This document shows positions 1 through 8,335 of a stretch of DNA of 27,692 bases, piece by piece; the first letter of the stretch is position 1, and each line of letters opens with the position of its first letter. This stretch comes from IIICB1 sp035968095 (lineage in GTDB: Bacteria; Cyanobacteriota; Cyanobacteriia; Cyanobacteriales; SIO1D9). Below the pieces are notes generated by a model. That model did no database searches. It was not told the DNA's origin and saw nothing but the letters and a program-made list of their open reading frames with translations. The DNA is taken from assembly GCA_035968095.1 (NCBI GenBank), contig JAWQFW010000040.1, positions 1 to 27,692 on the forward strand. The letters run 5' to 3'. Position numbers and translations under genes: made by a program.

Positions 1-18
1 CCCCAATCCCCAATCCCT

Positions 19-1209
19 ATGAGTCTCGTAATTTCCGATTTACTACAGTTAACATATCTTTCCCTACGGGGAAATCCTTTGCGTTCCGCTTTGACAACTT
101 TAGGAGTATTTATGGGAGTTGCGGCGGTGACAGCGACAATGCAAGTGGGTAATATTAGTAAAGCCGTAATTGCTAAACAATTAGCAGAAAGAGATGCGCC
201 TCAAGTTGGATTATATCCGAAATATAATTCAGTGACAGGCGATCGCGTTGAATTGCAGTCTGAGGATATAGAATTATTGCAGAAGCGCTTGCCACAGGTA
301 CAGGCGATTAGTAGCCGACAATGGATTTGGGGTGAAGCTGAGGTTTTGTTTCTCGATCGCACTGCGACACCTGAGCAAATTGCTGTTTCTCAAGAATTTC
401 TGCTAACATCGGGGCGATCGCTATTATCGGGACGCTTTTTTAGTGAGGCAGATTTTACTAATTTTCGCCCTGTGGTGGTTATTGATACGATTTTGGCAGA
501 AAAATTGTTTCTAGATGAAGATCCTGTTGGTCAGCGCATTTATAGCGATAATAAGCCTTATGTAGTCATAGGAGTTATTGAAAGTAAACTGGAAGACGCT
601 GAAGAAGAACCGTCTGGTTTGCTGTTAATGACTTTGGCTACTTACAATGCTCTTACTGGGAGAAATTACGTCGGAGTGCTGACTCTTCGTCCTAAAAGTA
701 TCGCAGATTTGACAACTTTGGAAGAGCAAGCAAAATTAATTGTCGAACAACGTTATCCTGGTTACGAGTTTTGGAGTTTCAGTAATGTTGGTGATGTCAT
801 TGAACAACAAGAAACTTTACGTTGGGTTTCGCTTTCCTTACTTGTGGTTGGTGGAATTGCGCTACTTGTTGGTGGTGTCGGTATTGCTAATATTACCATT
901 GCGGCGGTGATGGAACGTACCCCGGAAATCGGTTTGCGACGGGCTTTGGGTGCGACTCGACGCGATATTATGCTTCAATTTATCCTGGAAGCGGTACTTT
1001 TAAGTTTAGTCGGAGGAGTTGGTGCGATCGCAACTGTTCATGGAATTACGGTTGTGGTTACTGACACTTTTGCGTTACCCTACGAGTTTAATCGCCAAAC
1101 TACAACTTTAGCTTTGGGTTCGGCTTTGTTAGTTGGAGTTGGTGCTAGTTTTTTCCCAGCCCTCCGTGCTAGTAAACTAGATCCAGTTAAAGCTTTGAGA
1201 GCTTCTTGA
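19..1209 (+). CDS. ABC transporter permease, MacB/FtsX type
   Basis: Inner-membrane permease of the MacB/FtsX class (396 aa). This class couples an ATPase to periplasmic export or lipoprotein/peptide handling and often works with a TolC channel. The N-terminus has one membrane segment (about residues 17-40, with the usual LRxNPLRSALTTLGVxMGVAAV look). A periplasmic MacB-type domain follows (about 45-265). The C-terminus has three membrane segments (about 270-293, 322-345, 365-388), and the FtsX-domain signature ERTPEIGLRRALGATRRDI sits between the second and third. The length fits the family. The next gene, 15 bases downstream, is a TolC-family protein, so this is probably the end of a macAB-tolC-like operon whose ATPase and adaptor lie left of the window. 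The start codon directly follows a CCCCAAT repeat. The substrate is not predictable. Confidence 0.9.
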   Translation: MSLVISDLLQLTYLSLRGNPLRSALTTLGVFMGVAAVTATMQVGNISKAVIAKQLAERDAPQVGLYPKYNSVTGDRVELQSEDIELLQKRLPQVQAISSRQWIWGEAEVLFLDRTATPEQIAVSQEFLLTSGRSLLSGRFFSEADFTNFRPVVVIDTILAEKLFLDEDPVGQRIYSDNKPYVVIGVIESKLEDAEEEPSGLLLMTLATYNALTGRNYVGVLTLRPKSIADLTTLEEQAKLIVEQRYPGYEFWSFSNVGDVIEQQETLRWVSLSLLVVGGIALLVGGVGIANITIAAVMERTPEIGLRRALGATRRDIMLQFILEAVLLSLVGGVGAIATVHGITVVVTDTFALPYEFNRQTTTLALGSALLVGVGASFFPALRASKLDPVKALRAS

Positions 1210-1224
1210 GTTAAGGTAACAGTT

Positions 1225-3225
1225 ATGATGGAGAATGAGCCAACGAATTTTTCTCAATCTCCCTACCGACGACCGATTTCGCGACTTCCTTTGCATTGGC
1301 TACAAGTGTTTTCAATCGCGATTATTTCGGCAATTTTGGGTAGTGTTTTTACTCTCAGTTTCGGAAAATTTTTCTCTGAAGACAAAAAAAATCAAGTTGA
1401 CGCGATCGCAACTGCTCAATCTTCCTCTAGTCTTCCTTTAAATTCTGTTCTACCTCAAGTTATTTCTCCTGCTACTTTACCTCAAAAACTAACTTCAAAA
1501 AAAGAAATCACCACTACTATTCTACCAGAAAAAGAACCTTTAGTTAAACAAAATTCAACTCAAGCAAAAACTCCTCTTCAAACCGGGTTAAAAACCTTAA
1601 ATTCAGCTAAAACTGTCGAAGAAAAACCACTAAAAATTTCTCGAAATAAATCACCTGCTCCTCACTTATTTTCCGTCAAAGCTTTTCCTAATTTAAATGC
1701 ACAATCAAGCCATAAAGAAAAGCAAATTGTCAAAAAAATGCCTAACTTTTCGCCAAGGAACTCTAATTTTTATCTTTTCTCAAAAAGCGTTAAACAAACT
1801 AATTCAGAAAGTAACTTGAATTCCAACTCAAATAATAATCGAAACGAAGTAAAACTATCTTTAAATGACGTAGTATTTTTAGTAATTGAAAATAATCGAG
1901 ACCTCAAAAATGCTTATTTAGATCGCCTAATTTCCCGACAAAATTTAGCCGTAGCCGAAGACAAATTCGTGCCTAATTTTACCCCCAGAGTTTCTCTAGA
2001 CGTTGCTGAAAATGAAACTAATTCGCAAACAATCAATAATCAAGAATTCAACTTAGGAGCAAATTTTAATGTCAAAATTCCTACAGGTGCAGACATTCGT
2101 TTAGAATGGAGTGGTTTGAGAAGTTCGAGAACAGAAAACGGGATCAACTTACTTAATCCTCTCAACCAAAACCGAATTAATCAAGACTTTCAACTAACTT
2201 TTAATCAACCTTTACTTAGAAACTTTGGGACTAACGTTAATCGTGCTTCAGTTAACATCGCCAGAATTGAATCGCAAACCAATATTTTACAATTAAAAAA
2301 TACTTTAATTGAGACAATCACCTCAGCAATTCAAGCTTACCTTAGTTTAGTCCAAGCACAAGAACAAGTAAAGATTCAAGAGTTATCTTTAGCAAGCTCA
2401 AAAAGACAATTAGAAGTTACTCAAGCATTAATTGAGGCTGGAAGATTAGCAAGAATAGAATTAGTTCAAGTTGAGACAGATATTGCATCGAGAGAAGTCA
2501 ATCTTTTAGAAGCACAAAGTAGTTTAGATAGCGCTCGTTTAAATTTATTACAAATTCTTGACATCGAAGGTAATTTACAAATTGTTGCTGCTGAAGTTTC
2601 GGAAACAGTAACAGGAAATATTAGCTTAGATTACGAACAATTATTACAACAAGCTTTAGCCAATGATCCAGAATATTTACAAGCAATTTATGCAGTCGAA
2701 ATCGAGCAATTAAATCTCTTATTAGCTAAAAATGACCAGCGTTGGGATTTAGATTTGGAAGTAAGTTATGGGATTGATGCTGATAATTTAGCAGAAAATA
2801 GCAATGATTTACGAGCCGGATTAAATTTTACTCGCGAATTCGGTAATTTAGAATTAGAACAAGCGGTAGAAAGAGGTCAAATAAATTTAGAAAAAAGCGA
2901 AAATAATTTACAAGAAGTTCGCGAAAACTTAGCAATCAATTTACAAGATAGAATTAGAGAAGTAGAAGTTAGTGCAAGACAAGTCGAACTAGCCAGAAAA
3001 TTCCGAGAATTAGCTGAAGAGAAGTTACAAAATGAGCGAGAAAAACTCAGATTAGGAGTTCCGGGAACTCGCTTGATTGATATTATCAATTTTGAAGATG
3101 AGTTAGTACGAGCAAAAAATGCGGAATTGAATGCGAAGATTGATTATCTCAATGCTTTGACAAACTTGCGACAAACCGTGGGTATTACTTTAGAGGTATG
3201 GGAGATTGAAATCAAGGAAAATTAG
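1225..3225 (+). CDS. TolC-family outer membrane efflux protein with long N-terminal extension
   Basis: Outer-membrane channel protein of the TolC/OEP family (666 aa). Residues from about 212 to the end carry the two OEP repeats: long heptad-rich helices (for example 365-450 and 545-660) alternating with beta segments such as NLGANFNVKIPTGADIRLEW. They begin with the family-typical LSLNDVVFLVIENNRDLKNAYLDRL. The first 210 residues are unusual. A short basic N-terminus and one hydrophobic helix (about 25-48) are followed by a Ser/Lys/Gln/Asn-rich, low-complexity linker of about 160 residues, making the protein some 150-200 aa longer than ordinary TolC. I see no clear signal-peptidase site after the helix. 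It follows the permease by 15 bases with AAGG ahead of the ATG, so it is likely co-transcribed and forms the exit duct for that transporter. Confidence 0.88.
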   Translation: MMENEPTNFSQSPYRRPISRLPLHWLQVFSIAIISAILGSVFTLSFGKFFSEDKKNQVDAIATAQSSSSLPLNSVLPQVISPATLPQKLTSKKEITTTILPEKEPLVKQNSTQAKTPLQTGLKTLNSAKTVEEKPLKISRNKSPAPHLFSVKAFPNLNAQSSHKEKQIVKKMPNFSPRNSNFYLFSKSVKQTNSESNLNSNSNNNRNEVKLSLNDVVFLVIENNRDLKNAYLDRLISRQNLAVAEDKFVPNFTPRVSLDVAENETNSQTINNQEFNLGANFNVKIPTGADIRLEWSGLRSSRTENGINLLNPLNQNRINQDFQLTFNQPLLRNFGTNVNRASVNIARIESQTNILQLKNTLIETITSAIQAYLSLVQAQEQVKIQELSLASSKRQLEVTQALIEAGRLARIELVQVETDIASREVNLLEAQSSLDSARLNLLQILDIEGNLQIVAAEVSETVTGNISLDYEQLLQQALANDPEYLQAIYAVEIEQLNLLLAKNDQRWDLDLEVSYGIDADNLAENSNDLRAGLNFTREFGNLELEQAVERGQINLEKSENNLQEVRENLAINLQDRIREVEVSARQVELARKFRELAEEKLQNEREKLRLGVPGTRLIDIINFEDELVRAKNAELNAKIDYLNALTNLRQTVGITLEVWEIEIKEN

Positions 3226-3429
3226 CGATCGCCACAAACCCAATTTTTTCACCACAAGCTACCATAGAAAAAACTAGCGCGAGATTTTCGACCAGAAACG
3301 AGTCCAAAAGTGTATTTGAAAACACCTTGATTTCGATTTAACTACGAGTAAAGTTAACCAAAACTGTAACTTGTAATTTCTATTTCCTGAATCATTAAAC
3401 AAACAACGAACAACCCCACGGAGGTTATC

Positions 3430-4476
3430 ATGGCATTATATGCAGACTTGCACCGTCACTTAGGTGGTTCAGTCGTTCCGCGCATTCTCTGGCGTTATTT
3501 TCAACGTCATGACGAAAAATTAGCACAACGTTTTCCTAATTATCAAGAATTCGAGCAATTTTACACTCGCAAACGCAACACCCTCGACGAATATTTAGAA
3601 TTACACACCTTAGTCGAAAGTACCCAAACCGCAGCCAGTTTACCTTATTTTATTTATCGCTTGATTCGCGGTGCATACATTTTCGAGAATTTAGCTTATC
3701 TAGAGTTACGCTATACACCTTATTTGCGTACTGACGCGAAACTCAGTCAATCAGCCAGAATTGACCAAATGTACTCTATCGTCGAAATTGTCGGTAAAGC
3801 TGCGCGTGTCCCAGAGTATCCGATGGTAACAAGTCAAATACTGTGTCTGCACTCTAGACTACCTTACGAAGTGAATAAAGCGATCGCCGATTTAGCCATC
3901 CAAAGTAACGAATATGTTTGTGCAATTGACGTAGCTGGAGGAGACTCTCACTACGCCGAACGCTTAGACGAGTTTATCAGTTTATACGAATATGTGCGCG
4001 ATCGCGGCATCAAAACCACGGGACATCTCTACGAAACTACTGACGGTTGTTACCCCAAGCTGTTACCCTATTTAATGCGGATTGGTCACGGAATTCAAAT
4101 TCCCCTGCGCTATCCAGAATTACTTCCCCAACTAGCTAAAATGAATCAATGTCTGGAAGTTTGTCCGACAACTTACCTCAAAACAGGTACTCTCGAAGAT
4201 CTCTCTCAACTCAAAGTTGTCTTCGACCGTTGTTTTGCAGCCGGAGTAGACATCGCTATTTGTACCGACAACGCTGGTTTACACAATGTCCGACTTCCTT
4301 TCGAGTACGAAAACCTCTTAACCAAAAATGTCATCGACTTCCAACAACTCCAAGCTTGTCAAGAAGCCGCCTTTCGTCATGCTTTCGCGTGGCCCCACAC
4401 CCAAGCCCCAGCTTCTTTAATTACCGGGTTACTCCAAGACAAGCAACCAGAAACTTTAACCTTAACTAGAAAGTAA
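3430..4476 (+). CDS. adenosine deaminase-family hydrolase with altered TDD motif
   Basis: Amidohydrolase of the adenosine/AMP deaminase fold (348 aa). Metal ligands H8 and H10 lie in HRHLGGS. H199 with the proton-donor glutamate E202 matches the family HAGE spacing (GHLYE here). H220 lies in RIGHG and D280 in the C-terminal CTDNAGLH. In true adenosine deaminases this last motif is TDDP; here the second aspartate, which contacts the purine ring, is Asn281 and the proline is missing. The catalytic centre therefore looks intact while the purine pocket is not standard. The substrate may be a modified nucleoside or something else. A strong ribosome site GGAGG (3420-3424) ends five bases before the ATG. 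The gene appears monocistronic: over 200 bases lie upstream and no co-directional gene is closely spaced. Confidence 0.8.
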   Translation: MALYADLHRHLGGSVVPRILWRYFQRHDEKLAQRFPNYQEFEQFYTRKRNTLDEYLELHTLVESTQTAASLPYFIYRLIRGAYIFENLAYLELRYTPYLRTDAKLSQSARIDQMYSIVEIVGKAARVPEYPMVTSQILCLHSRLPYEVNKAIADLAIQSNEYVCAIDVAGGDSHYAERLDEFISLYEYVRDRGIKTTGHLYETTDGCYPKLLPYLMRIGHGIQIPLRYPELLPQLAKMNQCLEVCPTTYLKTGTLEDLSQLKVVFDRCFAAGVDIAICTDNAGLHNVRLPFEYENLLTKNVIDFQQLQACQEAAFRHAFAWPHTQAPASLITGLLQDKQPETLTLTRK

Positions 4477-4565
4477 CTCATCAATAACTAAGTTTCCGAC
4501 TAACTACGCAGAAAAATTTTTTTCGATCTCTTCTGGTGATACCATTTCCCCAATGAAGGTAACAA

Positions 4566-4627
4566 GTGAGTCTGGCGCAAAATCGTCAAAATTAGCTAGT
4601 TAAAACTAACCATCTCGCGCCACTCAC
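4566..4627 (+). promoter_or_regulatory. long imperfect hairpin upstream of the secreted protein gene
   Basis: GTGAGT (4566-4571) plus GGCGC (4574-4578), separated by a two-base bulge, pair with GCGCC (4617-4621) plus ACTCAC (4622-4627). The loop is 38 bases and contains a further TTAG/CTAA pairing. The structure ends 37 bases before the next start codon, so it could be a 5' leader element, or a terminator of the preceding gene lacking a clear U tract. Function is inferred only from position. Confidence 0.3.
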
Positions 4628-4664
4628 AAATTCCTTTAAACTACATTTTCAGTCTTGTTTACTA

Positions 4665-5198
4665 ATGAAAGCAACCCGATTTTTCCGTCAGTTTACTTCT
4701 GCTATCCTACTTTCCCTGATGGCTGGTACGATAGGTAACGTCGCTTTAGCGCAACCAGAACAGCCGATACGCCGAGCATTTTTACTTCATTTACCTTGCG
4801 CTGATGGTGACGGCAAATCTTACAATAATTTTCGGCGCAGCAATGAAGATATTTCCGTTAATAGAGAATATTACGAAGCAGTAATGGAAGTGAAACCCGG
4901 AGGTGAGATGAGTTGCGGACTCCAAAGCAATTTACCCCTCACTTTAGAGTTAGCATTTGGAATGCGAGACAGCGATCGCGGTAGCGCCCCCGTCATCGTA
5001 ACACTTTATTTAGACGGTTTCCAAATTGACTCCCAAACTGTCGCCCCAGGACAAACTCGTAGTATTCTCGCTGATGTTACTAATGTGAGAAGTATCGCCA
5101 TAGAAACTGCCTGTACCAACTCAATTAATTGCGGTTCGCCTGTTTATTTTACCAAGGCTGAACTCACCGAAATCCCCCTGTTCGTTCCCCAACAATAA
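4665..5198 (+). CDS. secreted protein of unknown function, four cysteines
   Basis: Protein of 177 aa with a classical Sec signal peptide: basic MKATRFFRQF, a hydrophobic core, then a likely cleavage site at VALA-Q near residue 29. The mature part, about 148 aa, has four cysteines (HLPC, MSCGL, ETAC, SINCG). That would fit two disulfides in a periplasmic or extracellular protein. The mature part looks mainly beta-stranded (GSAPVIVTLYLDGFQIDSQTV and similar). I do not recognise the family. The gene stands alone between a structured leader and a hairpin just after the stop. Confidence 0.75.
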   Translation: MKATRFFRQFTSAILLSLMAGTIGNVALAQPEQPIRRAFLLHLPCADGDGKSYNNFRRSNEDISVNREYYEAVMEVKPGGEMSCGLQSNLPLTLELAFGMRDSDRGSAPVIVTLYLDGFQIDSQTVAPGQTRSILADVTNVRSIAIETACTNSINCGSPVYFTKAELTEIPLFVPQQ

Positions 5199-5204
5199 GC
5201 TTGC

Positions 5205-5235
5205 GGCTACAGAAGTTTTTCCGGCTTTTGTAGCC
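5205..5235 (+). terminator. hairpin after the secreted protein gene
   Basis: GGCTACAGAAG (5205-5215) pairs with CTTTTGTAGCC (5225-5235), an 11-bp stem with one G-T wobble and a 9-base loop, seven bases beyond the stop codon. There is no run of T after the stem on the plus strand, so it is a weak intrinsic terminator. Its position between convergent genes supports the role. Confidence 0.5.
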
Positions 5236-5329
5236 TAATTCATCCTTCCATCAATAATCTTATGCGCGATGGAATTGGAAGCCAAAAATATCGCTTTGTC
5301 TCCCGCAATTCAAAACAGCTAAAACAAAA

Positions 5330-5914
5330 TCAATCCCAACATTTTCTCAGAAATTTAAGCAAATCTTTGTGGAATTTATCGGTTGCATTCATGTAACAAG
5401 CATGACCAGCATCAACTAAAATTATTTTCTCAGCATTCGGCATTGTTTGCACAAAAATATCAGCATCTTTCACCATTCGATCTTTACTACCATAAATTGC
5501 TAAAGTTGGTAGTTCAATTCCCTGTAATTGTTGCTGATAACTAGCTAATGCTACCGGAGCAATTGCGACAAAACCACTCAATTTTTCTGGATAATTAACC
5601 AAAAAAGGTAAGCTGTAACCTCCACTCATCGAAGGCGAAATTAACACTGGTAAATTAATCTTTAATTCCTGCAATAATTTCAGTAAAAAATCTGTATCGC
5701 TATTAAAATTACCTGTAGATTTTCCATACCCAGGTAAATCTATCGCAACTGCACGATAACCTTTTTCTGTTAATAATTGTAGAGTCCCAATATCTTCCCA
5801 ATTTTGCGAACTAAAACTAGCACCATGTAACAACAAAACGGATTTCCTATTCTTCTCTCCCGTTTCCCGATAAAAAATATTTGCTTCTTCTATTTTTATG
5901 TATTCAGCTTTCAC
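5330..5914 (-). CDS. alpha/beta-hydrolase fold protein, ABHD14-like
   Basis: Compact alpha/beta hydrolase (194 aa). The oxyanion region HGASFSS (30-36) is followed by the strand AVAIDLPGYGKS. The nucleophile elbow reads SPSMSGG with Ser95 at its centre, so serines replace the usual glycines of GxSxG, as in ABHD14/CIB-type hydrolases. Asp145 (YGSKD) and His171 (DAGHA) complete the triad. There is no signal peptide, so it is cytoplasmic; the substrate is unknown. The start is GTG, supported by AAGGAGT about eight bases upstream. It lies on the same strand as the 72/257-aa pair but 190 bases away, with a hairpin between, so it is probably a separate transcript. Confidence 0.82.
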   Translation of the reverse strand: MKAEYIKIEEANIFYRETGEKNRKSVLLLHGASFSSQNWEDIGTLQLLTEKGYRAVAIDLPGYGKSTGNFNSDTDFLLKLLQELKINLPVLISPSMSGGYSLPFLVNYPEKLSGFVAIAPVALASYQQQLQGIELPTLAIYGSKDRMVKDADIFVQTMPNAEKIILVDAGHACYMNATDKFHKDLLKFLRKCWD

Positions 5915-6081
5915 TATCTGACTCCTTTTCTAATTTATTTCAACTCCAAAATCAACTCCTCAATTAATCAACAATTTTTTTAGTTCCAAAACAAACAAAA
6001 ATTCAATCACTTTTCTTTTTTCAGAAAATTAACTCCTGACAATATTATAATCGAGCCTTATACCATTTTTCTAAATTAATT

Positions 6082-6102
6082 CTACAGAGTCCATATCTGT
6101 AG
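6082..6102 (-). terminator. hairpin after the 257-aa gene
   Basis: A perfect 7-bp stem, CTACAGA (6082-6088) with TCTGTAG (6096-6102) and a 7-base loop, lies six bases past the stop of the minus-strand 257-aa gene. The sequence after it on the minus strand is A/T-rich without a solid U run. It is a plausible weak terminator separating this pair from the hydrolase gene. Confidence 0.4.
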
Positions 6103-6107
6103 CGTAG

Positions 6108-6881
6108 CTAAATCAAATTGATATTACTTGCTGCTGCGACTGCATTCTCGAAATCATTTAACTTAGCAGCGATCTTATTTTCCTCATCAATATAAAAATA
6201 CCCACAAATTAGCGCAACTCTTTTTTTCGGAAAATACTCAAACTCTTTCATTGTTTTCAGTAATTCTTCTCCCGTCAGTGGTTCAGTTGCAGCATTCATT
6301 GGTAAATCGGAACGTTGATAAGACCAACTTCTTCCCACACCTAATTGTAGCACCATATTATTAGTAGTAAATAACTCCCAATAAGGCAAATCATAATCAT
6401 CTTCCCAATCTGGAAAAACTTGCAACTCATATTTATTGTTGAAACTTATTTTCAGGACTAAATCTGGGTAATTAAGTTTAAATTGACTGATTTCATTTCC
6501 TTCTAATAACTTAATTTTTTGCTTAATTATTTTCAGTTCTGATTCTGAACTAACTATTAATTTCCTAATCTTTTTTCTAGATATTTTTGAACTATTCAGT
6601 AAAGACACAGTATTCTGAGAATTTGCCGGAAAATCTAGGGTAAAATATATAGAATATAGTCTCCATCGTGACCCACGAGTCCCAAATCTCCAAGAGCCTT
6701 TTTGCTTATTTTTCATTAATTTGTGTGAGTAAGGAATTTTATCTCCAATTTCTAGAGATAATTCATCTCCATAACTAAGTTTTGCTTCCCAACAAATTTC
6801 TCCGCAAATATTTTCGACTATCTCTTGCAGTTGTTTTAAGTCAGTTTCACTATCAATTAATTGAATTAACATTAAATTCAT
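6108..6881 (-). CDS. unknown 257-aa cytoplasmic protein, partner of the 72-aa gene
   Basis: No family recognised with certainty. The protein has no signal peptide or membrane segment. It seems to be built from two related halves. The first has DELSLEIGDKIPYS followed by GSWRFGTRGSRWRLYS (about 39-78). The second has DLVLKISFNNKYELQVFPDW followed by PYWELFTTNNMVLQLGVGRSW (about 140-188), each with a strand, a charged turn and a Trp-rich strand. Between them lies a lysine-rich helix. The start codon is three bases past the stop of the 72-aa gene, and its ribosome site (GAGGA) lies inside that gene's last codons, so translation is coupled. Such coupling suggests the two products act together; an immunity or antitoxin role is only a hypothesis. 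Confidence 0.7.
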   Translation of the reverse strand: MNLMLIQLIDSETDLKQLQEIVENICGEICWEAKLSYGDELSLEIGDKIPYSHKLMKNKQKGSWRFGTRGSRWRLYSIYFTLDFPANSQNTVSLLNSSKISRKKIRKLIVSSESELKIIKQKIKLLEGNEISQFKLNYPDLVLKISFNNKYELQVFPDWEDDYDLPYWELFTTNNMVLQLGVGRSWSYQRSDLPMNAATEPLTGEELLKTMKEFEYFPKKRVALICGYFYIDEENKIAAKLNDFENAVAAASNINLI

Positions 6882-6884
6882 AAT

Positions 6885-7103
6885 TTAGTCCTCAAAATTT
6901 TCTTCCTCTAACTCTAAACCTAGAAACTCACGAGCTTTTTTTTGTAACTCTTGATAAGTAAAGTCTCCACGTTCATTTTTTGTTCCTCCGTAACCAGCAG
7001 CTTTCTCCTCTTCTAGAAATTCACCAAAATCTTTTCTTTCTTCTGATGTCATTTTAAATGCTTGAGCAATCTCATTAAATTGCTTAATGTCTGGTTTTAC
7101 CAT
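6885..7103 (-). CDS. small acidic protein resembling a polymorphic-toxin C-terminal tail
   Basis: 72 aa, highly charged, mostly helical, with no signal peptide. The stretch DFGEFLEEEKAAGYGGTKN, then GDFTYQELQKKAREFLG (about 25-61), reminds me of the extreme C-termini of some RHS or polymorphic secreted proteins, but that resemblance comes from memory and has not been tested. Here it stands alone as a short ORF starting with ATG, in an operon with the 257-aa gene (three-base gap). Upstream on the same strand is pdxA, 89 bases away. It could be a solo helper, a remnant of a toxin tail, or an antitoxin-sized partner. Confidence 0.65.
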   Translation of the reverse strand: MVKPDIKQFNEIAQAFKMTSEERKDFGEFLEEEKAAGYGGTKNERGDFTYQELQKKAREFLGLELEEENFED

Positions 7104-7192
7104 TGACGATCAAACTTTTGATTAAATTTGAACTAGCGTCATTCACAAAAGTATCTCATATCCGCTTTTATCTGTGGTTACTAATCAACCAA

Positions 7193-8245
7193 TTAACCCT
7201 TAATTCTCTGAGTAGTTAAATCAACTGCTAATTTAATTGCTTCTCGCATCGAAGTAGCATTTGCAATTCCTTTACCTGCAATATCAAAAGCTGTACCATG
7301 ATCCGGTGAAGTGCGAATAAAAGGTAAACCAATGGTAGTATTAATTGCGTAGTCAAATGCTAACAATTTTACGGGAATTAAGCCTTGGTCGTGATATAAA
7401 GCAAGATAGCCATCGTAAGCGCTATTTGTCGCTTCAGGATTGTACCAAGCTTGTCCAACTTTAACCCATAAAGTATCTGGAGGGACGGGACCAATTAATT
7501 TTAAATTGGGGCGATTTTTTTGTTCTGATGCTATCCAGGATATTAACCAATCTACCTCTTCTGTTCCTAATTGTCCGGCTTCTCCGCTATGAGGATTTAA
7601 TCCAGAAATCGCAATAGTTGGGGTTTCAATTCCGAAATCTGTGTGCAAACATTGCACCAGTAAATCTAATTTCTGACTCATTAATTCCGGATTAAGGGCA
7701 TCGGGGACTTGACGCAGGGGAATATGTGTGGTAGCTAGTAGAGTACGCAAGGTGTAAGTTGTGTGAGGCGATCGCGCTACAAATAACATTCCAAATTTGT
7801 CGGTTTGCGATCGCCTAGCTAAAACTTCGGTTTGTCCAGGATATTCGTGTCCGGCTGCTTTCCACAACGACTTCGCGATCGGTGCGGTCACTATCCCGTC
7901 AAATTCACCCGCTAATGTACGCGCGATCGCCGTTTCTAAATAAGCAAAACTCGCTGCACCACTCGCAGCATTCCCCACCCCCAACTGAATTTGCGTCTCG
8001 ATTTCTCGCTCCAAACCCACATCCAAAATCGACAATTCATCGAGATTTGCAATACCACAAATTCCCTGTTTTGTCAACTGGAAATAACTTTTTTCCAACA
8101 GTGAAGTCGTACCCACCACAGTAAGACGAGCATTCACCGCCAAACCTGGAAGCGCCTTCAGAATAACTTCTGCACCAATTCCCGCAGGATCTCCCATTGT
8201 TAGCGCCAAATGCGGACAGATTTGTTGATTACTCATCGATTCCAT
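7193..8245 (-). CDS. pdxA: 4-hydroxythreonine-4-phosphate dehydrogenase
   Basis: Enzyme of the DXP-dependent vitamin B6 pathway. It oxidises 4-phosphohydroxy-L-threonine with NAD(P), giving the aminoacetone phosphate used by PdxJ. The N-terminal LALTMGDPAGIGAEVILKAL is the family opening. The substrate- and metal-binding segments follow: APIAKSLWKAAGHEYPGQTE, TTHIPLRQVP, GLNPHSGEAGQLGTEE and ALYHDQGLIPVKLL, then TSPDHGTAFDIAGKG near the C-terminus. I place the start at the ATG at 8245 (350 aa) because GGAGAAGG lies just upstream. An in-frame GTG at 8269 would add eight residues with no better ribosome site. It is cytoplasmic, divergent from petM, and the two promoters share roughly 90 bases. 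Confidence 0.92.
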   Translation of the reverse strand: MESMSNQQICPHLALTMGDPAGIGAEVILKALPGLAVNARLTVVGTTSLLEKSYFQLTKQGICGIANLDELSILDVGLEREIETQIQLGVGNAASGAASFAYLETAIARTLAGEFDGIVTAPIAKSLWKAAGHEYPGQTEVLARRSQTDKFGMLFVARSPHTTYTLRTLLATTHIPLRQVPDALNPELMSQKLDLLVQCLHTDFGIETPTIAISGLNPHSGEAGQLGTEEVDWLISWIASEQKNRPNLKLIGPVPPDTLWVKVGQAWYNPEATNSAYDGYLALYHDQGLIPVKLLAFDYAINTTIGLPFIRTSPDHGTAFDIAGKGIANATSMREAIKLAVDLTTQRIKG

Positions 8246-8335
8246 TTTCACCTTCTCCGAGGGCGACACACAGGAGGTATTATAAAGATTGACAAACTTA
8301 AAAAATCTTTAGGCAAGTTTACGAGGGAAAAATTT

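Noticed and set aside
8210..8335. N-terminal extension of PetM (open frame upstream)
   Set aside because: It overlaps the pdxA start and shared promoter. The 36-aa form matches known PetM size and starts behind GAGGG.
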